DNA of 64,000 nt, from assembly GCA_900315095.1 (NCBI GenBank), contig OMXS01000005.1, positions 1-64,000 on the forward strand. The letters run 5' to 3'. The notes under the pieces were generated by a model. It was not told the origin of the DNA. It was given only the letters and a program-made list of their open reading frames with translations, and searched no databases. The DNA comes from an uncultured Prevotellaceae bacterium (GTDB lineage Bacteria; Bacteroidota; Bacteroidia; Bacteroidales; Bacteroidaceae). Of the stretch, positions 54,668-64,000 are shown piece after piece. Made by a program: the position numbers and the translations under genes. Each line of letters opens with the position of its first letter. Position 1 is the first letter of the stretch.

Positions 54668-56116
54668 TCATCCCACTGTTCCCTCCAATGAAACACTAAG
54701 CAACTTCTGTGCCTCAACAGCAAACTCCATTGGCAACTTATTCAGCACTTCCTTTGCATAGCCGTTTACAATAAGTCCAACGGCCTGCTCGGTAGGAATA
54801 CCTCGTTGGTTGCAATAGAAGAGTTGGTCTTCCGAGATTTTGCTTGTCGTCGCCTCGTGTTCGAAGATGGCTGTTTCATTGTGAACATCCATATAAGGGA
54901 AAGTGTGCGCGCCACAGTCGCTGCCAAGCAGCAACGAGTCGCACGAGCTATAGTTGCGTGCGTTCTCAGCCGTTGATGCAGCACGCACCAATCCTCGGTA
55001 GGAGTTCTGGGAATGTCCTGCCGAGATTCCTTTTGATATGATTGTTGAACGGGTATTTCGCCCTATGTGAATCATCTTCGTTCCCGTGTCCGCTTCTTGG
55101 AAATTATTGGTCACCGCAACGCTGTAAAACTCTGCCTGCGAGTTGTCGCCACGCAGTATACATGACGGGTATTTCCACGTTATGGCCGAGCCTGTCTCCA
55201 CTTGAGTCCATGAGAGTTTAGAATTCTCGCCACGCAGGTCGCCACGCTTTGTAACGAGGTTAAGCACACCACCCTTACCGTTCTCGTCACCTGGATACCA
55301 GTTCTGTACCGTTGAATACTTTACTTCAGCTCGGTCCTTAACTATTATCTCCACAATGGCGGCATGCAACTGGTTCTCATCACGCATCGGAGCAGTGCAT
55401 CCCTCAAGATAAGAGACGTAACTATCATCATCAGCAACGATAAGTGTGCGTTCAAACTGTCCTGTATTACGTGCATTGATGCGGAAATAACTGCTCAGCT
55501 CCATCGGCGACCGAACGCCCTTAGGGATATAAACAAAAGAACCGTCGCTGAACACGGCACTGTTAAGGGCAGCATAGAAGTTGTCCTTATATGGCACCAC
55601 AGTACCAAGATACTGGCGCACAAGGTCACCATGCTCCTTAATAGCCTCTCCTATAGAGCAGAAGATGATGCCTTTCTCACGAAGTTTCTCCTTAAATGTT
55701 GTCTTGACCGACACAGAATCCATGATGGCATCAACGGCAGTTCCGCTTAGCGCAAGGCGCTCTTCAAGCGGGATGCCCAGTTTGTCGAAGGTCTTCTCCA
55801 GTTCTGGGTCAATCTTTCCTTGCTCCCCAGAACTTTGTTTCTTTGCCGTAGGGTCAGCATAATAGGAAATCTCCTGATAGTCAATGGGCGGTATATGCAC
55901 ATGTCCCCATGTAGGTTGTCGCAGTGTCTGCCAGTGACGGAACGCCTTCAATCTAAACTCTAGCATCCATTCCGGTTCACCTTTCTTAGCAGAGATAAGC
56001 CGAACGACATCCTCATTGAGTCCTTTCTCTATGATTTCTGTATGTACGTCAGTGGTGAAGCCGAACTCATATTTCTGTTCGGCCACCTGACGTACAAACT
56101 CATTGTTATTACTCAT
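54668..56116 (-). CDS. sufB: Fe-S assembly scaffold SufB
   Basis: A 482-residue core scaffold subunit. Conserved motifs include [53 protein letters not shown] and the C-terminal cluster-binding region with [18 protein letters not shown]. Length is normal and no insertion is seen. The ATG is 38 nt after the infB stop, with no promoter box between. It is probably transcribed from the rimP promoter as part of the long operon. Confidence 0.97.
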   Translation of the reverse strand: MSNNNEFVRQVAEQKYEFGFTTDVHTEIIEKGLNEDVVRLISAKKGEPEWMLEFRLKAFRHWQTLRQPTWGHVHIPPIDYQEISYYADPTAKKQSSGEQGKIDPELEKTFDKLGIPLEERLALSGTAVDAIMDSVSVKTTFKEKLREKGIIFCSIGEAIKEHGDLVRQYLGTVVPYKDNFYAALNSAVFSDGSFVYIPKGVRSPMELSSYFRINARNTGQFERTLIVADDDSYVSYLEGCTAPMRDENQLHAAIVEIIVKDRAEVKYSTVQNWYPGDENGKGGVLNLVTKRGDLRGENSKLSWTQVETGSAITWKYPSCILRGDNSQAEFYSVAVTNNFQEADTGTKMIHIGRNTRSTIISKGISAGHSQNSYRGLVRAASTAENARNYSSCDSLLLGSDCGAHTFPYMDVHNETAIFEHEATTSKISEDQLFYCNQRGIPTEQAVGLIVNGYAKEVLNKLPMEFAVEAQKLLSVSLEGTVG

Positions 56117-56154
56117 TCAAAAATTGTCAATTGCCAATTATCAATTGTCAATTA

Positions 56155-59001
56155 TTAAAGTTTCTGATCAACCTCTATCTCGGTGAATGTCTCTATGATA
56201 TCACCTACTTGGATATCGTTGAAGTTCACCAGTGAGATACCGCACTCCAAGCCTGTTGCCACTTCTTTGGCATCGTCCTTGTAGCGTTTGAGGGCATCGA
56301 TAGGTGCGGTGTGTATGACGATACCGTCGCGTACCACACGCGCCTTGTCCTTGTTGTGAACCTTGCCGTCGATGACAAGACCGCCGGCAACGGTGCCCAC
56401 CTTGGATATCTTGAACACTTGCTTTACTTCTATCTCGCCAGTGACAATCTCTTTCTTCACCTTATCGAGCATTCCCTCCATCGTTGACTTCACTTCGTCG
56501 ATGGCATCGTAGATAATGGAATAGGTGTTTATCTCCACTCCCTCACGCTCTGCCACCTTGCGAGCATCGGCAGAAGGACGCACTTGGAATCCAACGATGA
56601 TCGCGTCTGAAGCACTTGCAAGCATAACGTCGTTCTCGCTTATCTGACCCACAGCCTTGTTGATGACATTCACCTGAACCTTCTCCGTAGAGAGTTTAAT
56701 GAACGAGTCAGAAAGTGCCTCGATAGAACCGTCGGTGTCACCCTTAACGATGATGTTAAGTTCATGGAACTCGCCAAGAGCGATACGGTGAGAGATGTCG
56801 TCGAGACCGAGAGTCTTCGTCGTACGCAAGCTTTGCTCACGTTGCAACTGGGTTCGCTTATTGGTAATCTCACGTGCCTCCTGCTCAGAACCCATCACAT
56901 GGAACGAGTCACCAGCAGTAGGCGCTCCGTTGAGTCCGAGGATTATAGCTGGTTCTGCAGGTCCTGCGCTCTCAATGCGCTGGTTACGCTCGTTGAACAT
57001 AGCCTTGATGCGTCCATAAGACGTTCCGGCAAGAACAACGTCGCCAACCTTCAGCGTACCATTTGACACAAGCACGGTACTGACATAACCACGTCCCTTA
57101 TCAAGAGAAGACTCAATGATAGAACCCGTGGCATTGCGGTTAGGATTAGCCTTCAGGTCGAGCATCTCGGCTTCGAGAAGCACCTTCTCAAGCAGTTCGT
57201 CTACGCCCAAGCCTTTCTTTGCAGAAATCTCTTGGCACTGGTACTTACCGCCCCACTCCTCCACAAGTAGGTTCATATTAGCGAGGTCCTCACGTATCTT
57301 GTCGGGATTTGCACCTGGCTTGTCTATTTTGTTGATGGCGAACACCATCGGAACATTAGCTGCCTGAGCATGAGCGATAGCCTCCTTGGTGGTAGGCATC
57401 ACCGAGTCGTCGGCAGCAATGATGATGATTGCGATATCTGTTACTTGAGCACCACGGGCACGCATAGCAGTGAACGCCTCATGACCTGGGGTGTCAAGGA
57501 ATGTTATCTTGCGTCCGTCGGAGAGTGTCACGTTGTAAGCACCGATGTGCTGTGTTATACCTCCTGCCTCACCAGCGATAACGTTGGTATTGCGGATATG
57601 ATCGAGCAGAGAGGTCTTACCATGATCAACGTGTCCCATCACCGTAACGATAGGAGCGCGTGAAACGAGATCGTTCTCATCATCCTCCTCTTCGGTAATT
57701 GCTTCCTGCACCTCTGCGCTGACATACTCTGTCTTGAAACCGAACTCATCGGCAACGATGTTTATCGTCTCTGCATCAAGGCGCTGGTTGATACTTACCA
57801 TGATACCGATGGACATACAGGTTCCGATTACCTGATTAACGCCCACATTCATCATGTTAGCAAGTTCACTAACGGTAACAAACTCCGTAAGTTTCAGCAC
57901 TTTGCTCTCTGCCAGTGCCTCAGCCTCCTGTGCATCCATCTTTTCATGCACAGCCTCGCGCTTCTCCTTACGATACTTGGCGCCTTTCTTGTTCTGAGTC
58001 TTTGATGTAAGGCGTGCCAACGTCTCTTTTACCTGACGTGCTACGTCTTCCTCGTTAACCTCAAGAGGTTTCTGCGGACGATTCTTCTTCTTTTTCTTGC
58101 CGCCACCTTGCTGACCACCCTTCTGACCACCGTTTGGTTGCTGAGATGCCTGGCGACCTGCTGCCTCTATGTCAACGCGCTCCTTTGTGATGCGCTGGCG
58201 CTTTTTCTTCTCACCATTCTGAGGTTTCTGCTGTGCAGCCTTTTCCTCACGCTCACGACGCTTCTCCTCCTTAGACTTCTTCTTTGGACGAGTGCTTTGG
58301 TTCAGTTCGTCGAGGTTGATAGAGCCAAGCACCTTCACCTTCGGCGCGAGTTTCTTCTCGCTCTTAAGTGTGAACACGCTGTTTTCTTCTTTATCATCCT
58401 TTTCCGGCTGCGATTGCTCTATCGGCAGTTCAGCCTCTTGAGACTTCTCCTCAACAGGTTTTGGCTGCTCTTCCTTCACTGGTTTTGGCTGAGATTCTTC
58501 CTTTGGCTGCGGTTTCTCATCCTTCTTTTCTTCTACCACCGGCTTTGTTTGTTCCTCTGCCTTGGTCTCCGAAACAGGCTTTTCTGCCTTCACCTCGGGT
58601 TTCTCCACAGGTTTCTTCGCCTCTGTTTCAACCTCTTTCTTCTCTTCAATAGGCTTTGCCTCCTCCTTTTTAGGAGCAGGCTTGCCAATACTCTCAAGGT
58701 CAATCTTTCCGAGAGGCGTGAATTTCTGTTGTGGAGCAGTCTCCACCTTAGTCTCAACGCGCTGCTCAGTCTTTTTCTTTTCCTTGTCTTTTACCTTCTT
58801 CGTGAACAGTTTGTTAGCGTCAACTTTCACTTCCTTGTCTTTCTTGAACGCCTCAATGAGCGCATCATACTGCGCATCGTTGAGCTTGAAACTCGGTTCT
58901 GCCTTCACTTCGCCGAGATTCGAGCGTTTCTCAAGGAATTCAACTGCCGTCTGAAGTCCTATGTTTAATTCTCTAATTACCTTATTTAATCTTACACTCA
59001 T
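56155..59001 (-). CDS. infB: Translation initiation factor IF-2
   Basis: A 948-residue GTPase placing initiator tRNA on the ribosome. N-terminal IF2_N-like domain ([22 protein letters not shown]), a long Lys/Glu/Pro-rich linker (~70-340), then G1 GHVDHGKTS beginning at residue 456, G3 DTPGHEA, G4 NKID, and C-terminal beta-barrels. The start at 59001 (MSVRLNK) is chosen over an upstream GTG. Order rimP-nusA-infB is conserved in many bacteria. A 144-nt gap to nusA shows no promoter. Confidence 0.97.
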   Translation of the reverse strand: MSVRLNKVIRELNIGLQTAVEFLEKRSNLGEVKAEPSFKLNDAQYDALIEAFKKDKEVKVDANKLFTKKVKDKEKKKTEQRVETKVETAPQQKFTPLGKIDLESIGKPAPKKEEAKPIEEKKEVETEAKKPVEKPEVKAEKPVSETKAEEQTKPVVEEKKDEKPQPKEESQPKPVKEEQPKPVEEKSQEAELPIEQSQPEKDDKEENSVFTLKSEKKLAPKVKVLGSINLDELNQSTRPKKKSKEEKRREREEKAAQQKPQNGEKKKRQRITKERVDIEAAGRQASQQPNGGQKGGQQGGGKKKKKNRPQKPLEVNEEDVARQVKETLARLTSKTQNKKGAKYRKEKREAVHEKMDAQEAEALAESKVLKLTEFVTVSELANMMNVGVNQVIGTCMSIGIMVSINQRLDAETINIVADEFGFKTEYVSAEVQEAITEEEDDENDLVSRAPIVTVMGHVDHGKTSLLDHIRNTNVIAGEAGGITQHIGAYNVTLSDGRKITFLDTPGHEAFTAMRARGAQVTDIAIIIIAADDSVMPTTKEAIAHAQAANVPMVFAINKIDKPGANPDKIREDLANMNLLVEEWGGKYQCQEISAKKGLGVDELLEKVLLEAEMLDLKANPNRNATGSIIESSLDKGRGYVSTVLVSNGTLKVGDVVLAGTSYGRIKAMFNERNQRIESAGPAEPAIILGLNGAPTAGDSFHVMGSEQEAREITNKRTQLQREQSLRTTKTLGLDDISHRIALGEFHELNIIVKGDTDGSIEALSDSFIKLSTEKVQVNVINKAVGQISENDVMLASASDAIIVGFQVRPSADARKVAEREGVEINTYSIIYDAIDEVKSTMEGMLDKVKKEIVTGEIEVKQVFKISKVGTVAGGLVIDGKVHNKDKARVVRDGIVIHTAPIDALKRYKDDAKEVATGLECGISLVNFNDIQVGDIIETFTEIEVDQKL

Positions 59002-59145
59002 AAAAAACAATTGAGTCACTCCTTCTTATTGTCTTCTTTACTCTTAGTCACACATAACCCTTTCGTGGTCATTTCTATAGAGGGTATGGCAAAACGAGTA
59101 CAACTGACCGCTCGTGCCACTAATAATCCTAACTCCTAACTTTAA

Positions 59146-60402
59146 TTACTGCTCAAACTCTGCTTTCAGGATGCGGATGACGTTGTCAACAGTCTCTTCC
59201 TCGAGATCGGCTTTCTCGATGAGCATCTCACGAGGAGCGTTGATGACGGCCTTAGCAGTATCGAGACCGATGCCCTTGATGGCGTCGATAACCCACTGGT
59301 CAATCTCGTCAGAGAACTCGTCCAGATAGATATCCTCGTCTGCTTCGTTCTCATCAACCTCACGGAAGACATCAATGGTGAAACCTGTAAGCATTGAAGC
59401 AAGTTTGATGTTCAGACCGCCACGACCAATAGCGAGCGAAACCTCTTCTGGTTTCAGATACACCTCTGCCTTGTGGTTTTCCTCGTCAACATTAAGGCTC
59501 GACACCTTTGCTGGACTCAACGCGCGCTGGATAAACAACTTGGTGTTAGCGGTATAGTTTATGACATCAATGTTCTCATTGCAGAGTTCACGAACGATGC
59601 CGCGAACACGACCTCCATTTACACCCACACAAGCACCAACTGGGTCGATGCGCTCGTCATAACTCTCAACTGCAATCTTAGCCCTCTCACCCGGCATGCG
59701 TGCCACACGCTGAATGGTTATGAGGCCATCAGCAATCTCTGGCACCTCGGCCTCAAGCAGGCGCTCAAGGAACACCGGACTTGTACGGCTCAGAATAATC
59801 TTAGGATTGTTGTTCTCGTTGTCAACGCGAAGGATAACGGCACGCAAGGTCTCGCCTTTGCGATACTGGTCTTTCTGTATCTGCTCACTCTTAGGCAGAA
59901 CCAGTTCGTTGTTCTCGTCATCAACGAGTAGCACCTCGCGCTTCCACACCTGATAAACCTCGGCGCTGATAACCTGACCCACGCGATCCTTATACTTGTT
60001 GTAGAGAGAGTCGTGCTCCAGCTCAAGAATCTTAGATGCAAGAGTCTGGCGCAGGTTAAGTATTGCACGGCGACCGAACTTGGCGAAGTCAACACGCTCT
60101 GACACGTCCTCACCCACCTCGTAATCGTCTTCAATCTTGCGTGCCTCGCTAAGAGAGATTTCCTTGTTCTCATCTTCAACCTCGCCGTCAGCCACAACAA
60201 CACGGTTGCGATAAATCTCGAAGTCGCCCTTGTCTGGGTTTACGATGACGTCGAAATTCTCGTCAGAACCAAAAATCTTTGCTATCACATTGCGGAAGCT
60301 CTCTTCGAGCACGCTCACAAGAGTAGTACGGTCGATATGTTTCGACTCGTAGAACTCTCTAAAGGTATCGACCATGCTTATGGTCTCATTTTTTGTTGCC
60401 AT
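59146..60402 (-). CDS. nusA: Transcription termination/antitermination factor NusA
   Basis: A 418-residue RNA-polymerase-binding factor: N-terminal domain (residues 1-125), S1 domain (VISAEVYQVWKREVLLVDD), KH1 (SYDERIDPVGACVGVNGGRV) and KH2 (EEVSLAIGRGGLNIKLAS). It ends shortly after KH2 with no E. coli-type acidic repeats, which is usual outside Proteobacteria. 43 nt after rimP. Confidence 0.96.
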   Translation of the reverse strand: MATKNETISMVDTFREFYESKHIDRTTLVSVLEESFRNVIAKIFGSDENFDVIVNPDKGDFEIYRNRVVVADGEVEDENKEISLSEARKIEDDYEVGEDVSERVDFAKFGRRAILNLRQTLASKILELEHDSLYNKYKDRVGQVISAEVYQVWKREVLLVDDENNELVLPKSEQIQKDQYRKGETLRAVILRVDNENNNPKIILSRTSPVFLERLLEAEVPEIADGLITIQRVARMPGERAKIAVESYDERIDPVGACVGVNGGRVRGIVRELCNENIDVINYTANTKLFIQRALSPAKVSSLNVDEENHKAEVYLKPEEVSLAIGRGGLNIKLASMLTGFTIDVFREVDENEADEDIYLDEFSDEIDQWVIDAIKGIGLDTAKAVINAPREMLIEKADLEEETVDNVIRILKAEFEQ

Positions 60403-60445
60403 TTTATGTATTATTTTTGTTTATATTCGCTTAACAAGCAGACCC

Positions 60446-60904
60446 TTAGAACTTGATGAGATACTTGCAATATTTCACCTCGTCCATGTTGTAGTCGTGG
60501 TCAATGTCCTGCATCTCAGGACGTTTCTTGCCCTTCACCTTCTCCTGAACGCTGACGGTGAAGTTGCGACCGTCAACAGCCTTCAGTACTCCCTTCACTT
60601 TCTTTCCGTCGGCTCCGAGCACCTCAACATCCTTGCCGATGAAGTTAAGATACTGCTGCTCCACCTTGAAAGGCTGGCCCAGTCCTGCCGAACCTACCTC
60701 CAGTTCATAGTCCTCGTCATCACGACTGAGATGCTCCTCTATGAAACGGCTCAGTTCCACACAGTCCTCAATCCACACACCGTCGGCATGGTCAATCTCA
60801 ACAACAATCTTGTCGTCTGCATTCACTTCAATGTCAACGAGGAAATATTCCTTTCCTTCGAGCCACTGGTTAACTAATTCTTTTACAATGTTTTTGTCAA
60901 TCAT
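60446..60904 (-). CDS. rimP: Ribosome maturation factor RimP
   Basis: A 152-residue protein needed for 30S maturation. The N-terminal alpha/beta domain has the conserved IVVEIDHADGVWIEDCVELSR region and YELEVGSAGLGQPF; the C-terminal half is the SH3-like part. First gene of the rimP-nusA-infB-suf operon, starting about 60 nt after a strong promoter. Confidence 0.93.
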   Translation of the reverse strand: MIDKNIVKELVNQWLEGKEYFLVDIEVNADDKIVVEIDHADGVWIEDCVELSRFIEEHLSRDDEDYELEVGSAGLGQPFKVEQQYLNFIGKDVEVLGADGKKVKGVLKAVDGRNFTVSVQEKVKGKKRPEMQDIDHDYNMDEVKYCKYLIKF

Positions 60905-60964
60905 ACAATAACTTTAAATAAAAATGTGGAACTCTTGCGAGTCCCACATTCCTCTGAACGGGTG

Positions 60965-60996
60965 CAAAGGTACTAACTTTTCCCCAACTGTGCAAA
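60965..60996 (-). promoter_or_regulatory. Promoter of the rimP operon
   Basis: On the minus strand: TTTG (60993-60996), 20-nt spacer, TACCTTTG (60965-60972). The interval from here to 61373 is AT-rich and shows no gene. Confidence 0.8.
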
Positions 60997-61373
60997 TATT
61001 TCACACATTTCCTTACATTATTTATGCTTTTCCCTGCCTTAAATAAGATATAACAAGAGCCTTAAAGCCTTAACGAACATAATATGACTGCCTTTATTGT
61101 CAGTTTTTATGCCTTTAAAATATAGGTATTTATATATTATACCCCATCGGCCAATAAGCGCGTTAGAATTTTGCGGAGAATTTCAAAAAAGACCTCACCA
61201 CCTCACGTTTTTCGATTTCCTTTATTTTTATGAAATCGTATTGCTACTAGTATATGGATGAGTAGCGAAAGATATATCATTGAGATATACAAGACATGTC
61301 TTCTGAGAAGCCAGTTATATATCATTTGCCCCGTCACCATAGGTAAGTGAGCATCGCAAAAGACTCCCCTTCG

Positions 61374-61414
61374 CCAAAAAGATAGCGGAGCACTTCCTCA
61401 TTGGAGTGCCCCGC
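61374..61414 (-). terminator. Terminator of the surface-protein operon
   Basis: On the minus strand a GCGGGGCACT/AGTGCTCCGC stem (61385-61414, with one mismatch) is followed by TATCTTTTT. Confidence 0.75.
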
Positions 61415-61457
61415 CATCATTAAATATCATTGGATAACTAGAAAAAATGTTTCGTGT

Positions 61458-61688
61458 CTATTCTATGTGTTTTTTCTCGTTTTCCCATATACTCTTGAAT
61501 TCAACATACCTGATGCCGTCGGTACCATCCTCATCTTCCTCTACCTCATCGAATGGGTTCTCTTTGGCTTCGGTATAAGCGCCATCATTCGACTGATTGG
61601 CACCTGCACCCCAGTCATCCGCTGTTAACTGCTCACCAAGGTTGAGGACAACAATTTCAGTTGTCGGATTTTTATACTCTTTCTTCAT
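61458..61688 (-). CDS. Small acidic peptide of the 'MKKEYxxPxxE' type
   Basis: A 76-residue protein without a signal peptide. It begins MKKEYKNPTTEIVVLNL, continues with a Gly/Asn/Asp-rich acidic middle (DEVEEDEDGTDG) and ends EKKHIE. I recall many Prevotella and other Bacteroidales genomes encoding short peptides starting M-K-K-x-Y-x-x-P-x-x-E-hydrophobic, usually unannotated and next to surface proteins. The function is unknown. It lies 14 nt after the stop of the large surface protein and is probably co-transcribed with it. A clear hairpin follows. Confidence 0.6.
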   Translation of the reverse strand: MKKEYKNPTTEIVVLNLGEQLTADDWGAGANQSNDGAYTEAKENPFDEVEEDEDGTDGIRYVEFKSIWENEKKHIE

Positions 61689-61702
61689 GATGTGGTCCTC
61701 CT

Positions 61703-64000
61703 TTATTTTACGGTTATCTTTGTATTGTTAACGATATAGATACCTGCGGGCAGGTTCACAGTGGTCGTGCTGCCGGCTTTGACACTGACATTGCGCAGAG
61801 TCAAGCCATTGATGGTGCGGATAGTGAACTTCTGGTCGGCAGTGGTCGTGATGGTGATGAAGCCCTTGCCAGAGCGAATCATCATATCTGCCTTCGTGCC
61901 CAGTTCGTCCAAACCAGTGGTGAATCCTGCGCTCTCCATATCGTCGAGGTCGTAAGAGATATAGAAGCCGTTCATCAACTTCGCTCCCGAGGGAGCAGAT
62001 GTACTGTAGGTATAGACACCTCTGAACGGATAACTCATGAGGTAACGCTGTGTTCCAGGATAGAGAGTGTGCAAGTCAACGTACTTGTTCTTCGAGAAGT
62101 AGAACACATCCTCCGACACGGCGCGGTCGAACTTACCACCAGAATAGGAAGCGTAATTCGTGAAGTAATAATTCACATCTTTATATTTGGCCTGTGCCGT
62201 TTCTCCCTTAATGAATGAACCGGAGAAGACAGACTCTGTGACTAGCTCTGGCGTCTTCACGATAGATGAACCCTTCTGTGTGGCGATAAACGAAATCTTA
62301 TTGCCGTTGGACACTGACTCATCGATTCTTTCCACCTTAATCACATAGGGCTTGTTAGCCACGGAAACTGACGTTGTCAGCGGTTTGAAGTAAGCAGTAC
62401 CGTAGTTCACGCTGCTGCTTCCTTCGGTAGCCATCTGAGCATTGGTTTCCATCGAGCTTACATAGAACGAACATTTTCCATCGTCATTAGTGTGCAAGCC
62501 ATTCTCCAGCGCGAGCGTGAATGGCAACATTACGGTGGCGTTCACGGCCTGTCCATATTCAGGACGTGTCAGTAGTCGAGTGTAAGTAGCTCTATTCGCA
62601 GCATCCACCGTGATGGTGTATGGTGTGTAGAACGGCTGCTTGTCGGTCAGTATGATATCCTTACCAGCGCGGAAAGCACCAGAGGTAGTCATGTAGGCGA
62701 CATTGTCAAGCGTCGATGTCGTGTTCTTAGGCAAGAAGACAAGGGCGTTGGCAGGAAGTTCAGCCTTCAGGTCTTCAAGTTTTTTCACCACAGAGTTCTG
62801 ACTACTGTTGAGCATGGCCTTAAGCGGTGTGCCATCCACATAGAGAATCTGCTTCATAGATGATGCTGTCTCCTTTGCGGTATTATTAATGTCTGCCATG
62901 ATGGCGTCGAGAATCTCCTGATACGTCAGATAACTCTCCATCTTTACAACCTTTCCGTCAACGACTTCTGTGTCAGAAGTGTCAAGTGTCAGTCCCCACA
63001 TGCTGTCTTCAGCATCTGTACCATCTTTGTCATAAAGGGAAGCATCGTAGATCCTCGTCCACGTGAAATCAGGTGTGAAGGTCTTTGCCCTCAGTTCAAT
63101 GTCCATACGATAGAAGGCGTAGTAGCGATGCTGCAATGCCGTAGTTGGAGCGATGTTGTAACGCGTCTCGTCGGCAGTGAACACATAGAAGATACCTGTA
63201 TTTTGGTAGCCTAATGTAGGGTCAGCCATCAACTGACATGTTATAAATGATCCTGTCTCTGAAGAATGGTCGGGATCATCTGAACCGAGATAGTCGGTTA
63301 CTGTAAAAGGTGTCTCTATCAAGTACCTCGCCCCTGAGGTACTACTACCAGAGGATTCGATGTCTTCAGCATTGTTGAACTTGAAGCGAATGTTTCCGGC
63401 CGTAGAGGTGAAAACTTTATCCAAATAATTGGAATTGGGGCTATAGTTCGTGTCGTATAGACCATTGTTTACGGGAACTCCATCAATGCCAGGATCCTGA
63501 TTACCACTTACAGGCAAGAAATAATCGGAGGTCACAAAGCTATAGCGTGCCGTTCCGTTTGTCTGGTCTGGCGTGCCTGTATAATAGGTGTTGTCACCGT
63601 AATGGCTATACAAGTTAGAGAATGTGAATGTCAGCAAGTCATCAGAATAATCTGAAGGCACATAGAAGATGAATTTTCCTCCACTCACCGAGAAGTCGCT
63701 CGCAGTGAACGGCTGCGACAGTTCCAAGGTTGGTTTATTCGTTTGTGGATTAATAGCATCGTGGCAGACGACATCCATCTTGTCGATATACGGATTCAGC
63801 GCCTCCAGCTTCAGTGTTACATTCACCAATGCCTGTGTGCCATCAGCAAGGTTAGAGATTCTGAATTTTACGGCATCGTTGTTCAATCCTGTCAGCTCGT
63901 ATACGTCAGCGTCAGCAGCGCTATTCACAGTGACGGTCTCTACTGGCGTGTTAGGATCGGTTCCGAATATCTCCAACTTATAAGCGCCCGGCGTGAAAGA
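61703..64000 (-). CDS. Large surface protein, 3' part only
   Basis: The frame is open from the right edge of the window (the apparent start at 63976 is only a TTG inside the frame), so the protein is truncated at its N-terminus here; about 765 residues are visible. They are Thr/Ser/Asp/Tyr-rich, beta-type, with no catalytic motif I recognise. The end (IRTINGLTLRNV..AGSTTTVNLPAGIYIVNNTKITVK) resembles the exported-protein tails elsewhere in the window. It is probably a cell-surface or secreted protein. The small acidic peptide gene follows in the same operon. Confidence 0.65.
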   Translation of the reverse strand, partial: SFTPGAYKLEIFGTDPNTPVETVTVNSAADADVYELTGLNNDAVKFRISNLADGTQALVNVTLKLEALNPYIDKMDVVCHDAINPQTNKPTLELSQPFTASDFSVSGGKFIFYVPSDYSDDLLTFTFSNLYSHYGDNTYYTGTPDQTNGTARYSFVTSDYFLPVSGNQDPGIDGVPVNNGLYDTNYSPNSNYLDKVFTSTAGNIRFKFNNAEDIESSGSSTSGARYLIETPFTVTDYLGSDDPDHSSETGSFITCQLMADPTLGYQNTGIFYVFTADETRYNIAPTTALQHRYYAFYRMDIELRAKTFTPDFTWTRIYDASLYDKDGTDAEDSMWGLTLDTSDTEVVDGKVVKMESYLTYQEILDAIMADINNTAKETASSMKQILYVDGTPLKAMLNSSQNSVVKKLEDLKAELPANALVFLPKNTTSTLDNVAYMTTSGAFRAGKDIILTDKQPFYTPYTITVDAANRATYTRLLTRPEYGQAVNATVMLPFTLALENGLHTNDDGKCSFYVSSMETNAQMATEGSSSVNYGTAYFKPLTTSVSVANKPYVIKVERIDESVSNGNKISFIATQKGSSIVKTPELVTESVFSGSFIKGETAQAKYKDVNYYFTNYASYSGGKFDRAVSEDVFYFSKNKYVDLHTLYPGTQRYLMSYPFRGVYTYSTSAPSGAKLMNGFYISYDLDDMESAGFTTGLDELGTKADMMIRSGKGFITITTTADQKFTIRTINGLTLRNVSVKAGSTTTVNLPAGIYIVNNTKITVK

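Noticed and set aside
58108-58968. 286-residue open frame on the plus strand
   Set aside because: It is antisense to the repetitive Lys/Glu-rich linker of infB, and its Leu-rich translation is a by-product of that codon bias.
61000-61373. Gene in the gap before the surface-protein operon
   Set aside because: The plus-strand frame at 61401-61628 is mostly antisense to the small acidic peptide gene, and nothing else of useful length or with a promoter is present.

Overview
The window looks like a chromosomal segment of a Prevotella-type (Prevotella/Segatella/Xylanibacter) member of the Bacteroidales. The support is: the Bacteroidota promoter form (TTTG, about 19-21 nt, TAnnTTTG) in front of many genes; a SusC/SusD pair; a hybrid two-component xylan regulator; secreted proteins with a shared 'GQ(R/K)V...G(I/L).I..GKK.I' C-terminal tail; and a xylan gene set arranged like the xyn clusters described in rumen Prevotella.

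Layout. 1-2214 holds debris of an RHS polymorphic-toxin locus: three copies of RHS tip DNA alternate with two small lipoprotein genes, and each lipoprotein gene is bracketed by a ~53-bp inverted repeat. 2515-8258 is housekeeping plus hypotheticals (DUF3667; DUF3109-ung-DMT transporter operon; a secreted protein; gpmI). 8418-10828 is a compact cassette of five tiny paralogous lipoproteins around one radical SAM/SPASM enzyme, related to what I recall as the rSAM/lipoprotein system. 10928-22578 is a xylan island: a transporter-GH10-GH43 operon divergent from an HTCS regulator followed by GH67 alpha-glucuronidase and a GH35-type enzyme. 22952-40203 is a SusC/SusD import operon carrying a zinc metallohydrolase lipoprotein, a DUF4302 lipoprotein and a large secreted protein, then two secreted M6-type metalloproteases with rnhB and a WYL regulator between them. 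40343-48606 has metG, two outer-membrane/TonB-related proteins, tRNA-Arg(CCT), and two exported proteins of unknown function. 48806-60904 (minus strand) is a long run rimP-nusA-infB-sufB-sufC-[DUF559]-sufD-[barrel-phosphoesterase]-sufS with clear signs of insertions inside the suf genes. 61458-64000 is a small acidic peptide gene and the 3' part of a large surface protein that runs off the right edge.

How the genes work together. The xylan island would sense xylan products (HTCS), cut xylan (GH10), remove glucuronate (GH67) and xylose/arabinose units (GH43), and take up oligosaccharides (GPH symporter). It lacks a local SusC/SusD. The SusC/SusD operon sits beside metallohydrolases and proteases and looks more like a peptide or peptide-bound ligand system.

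Most unusual features: (a) the lipoprotein/rSAM cassette with a repeated YGxxPxxYx(D/E) motif; (b) several intergenic arrays of short palindromes with an exact 22-bp period, one of seven units with compensatory base changes; (c) three copies of a nested 32-bp palindrome; (d) a degenerate duplicate of the sufD 3' end just before sufS, which marks an insertion; (e) a DUF559 endonuclease gene bracketed by an inverted repeat inside the suf operon; (f) RHS orphan fragments with inverted-repeat-bracketed lipoproteins. All assignments were made by reading the sequence; no database search was run.
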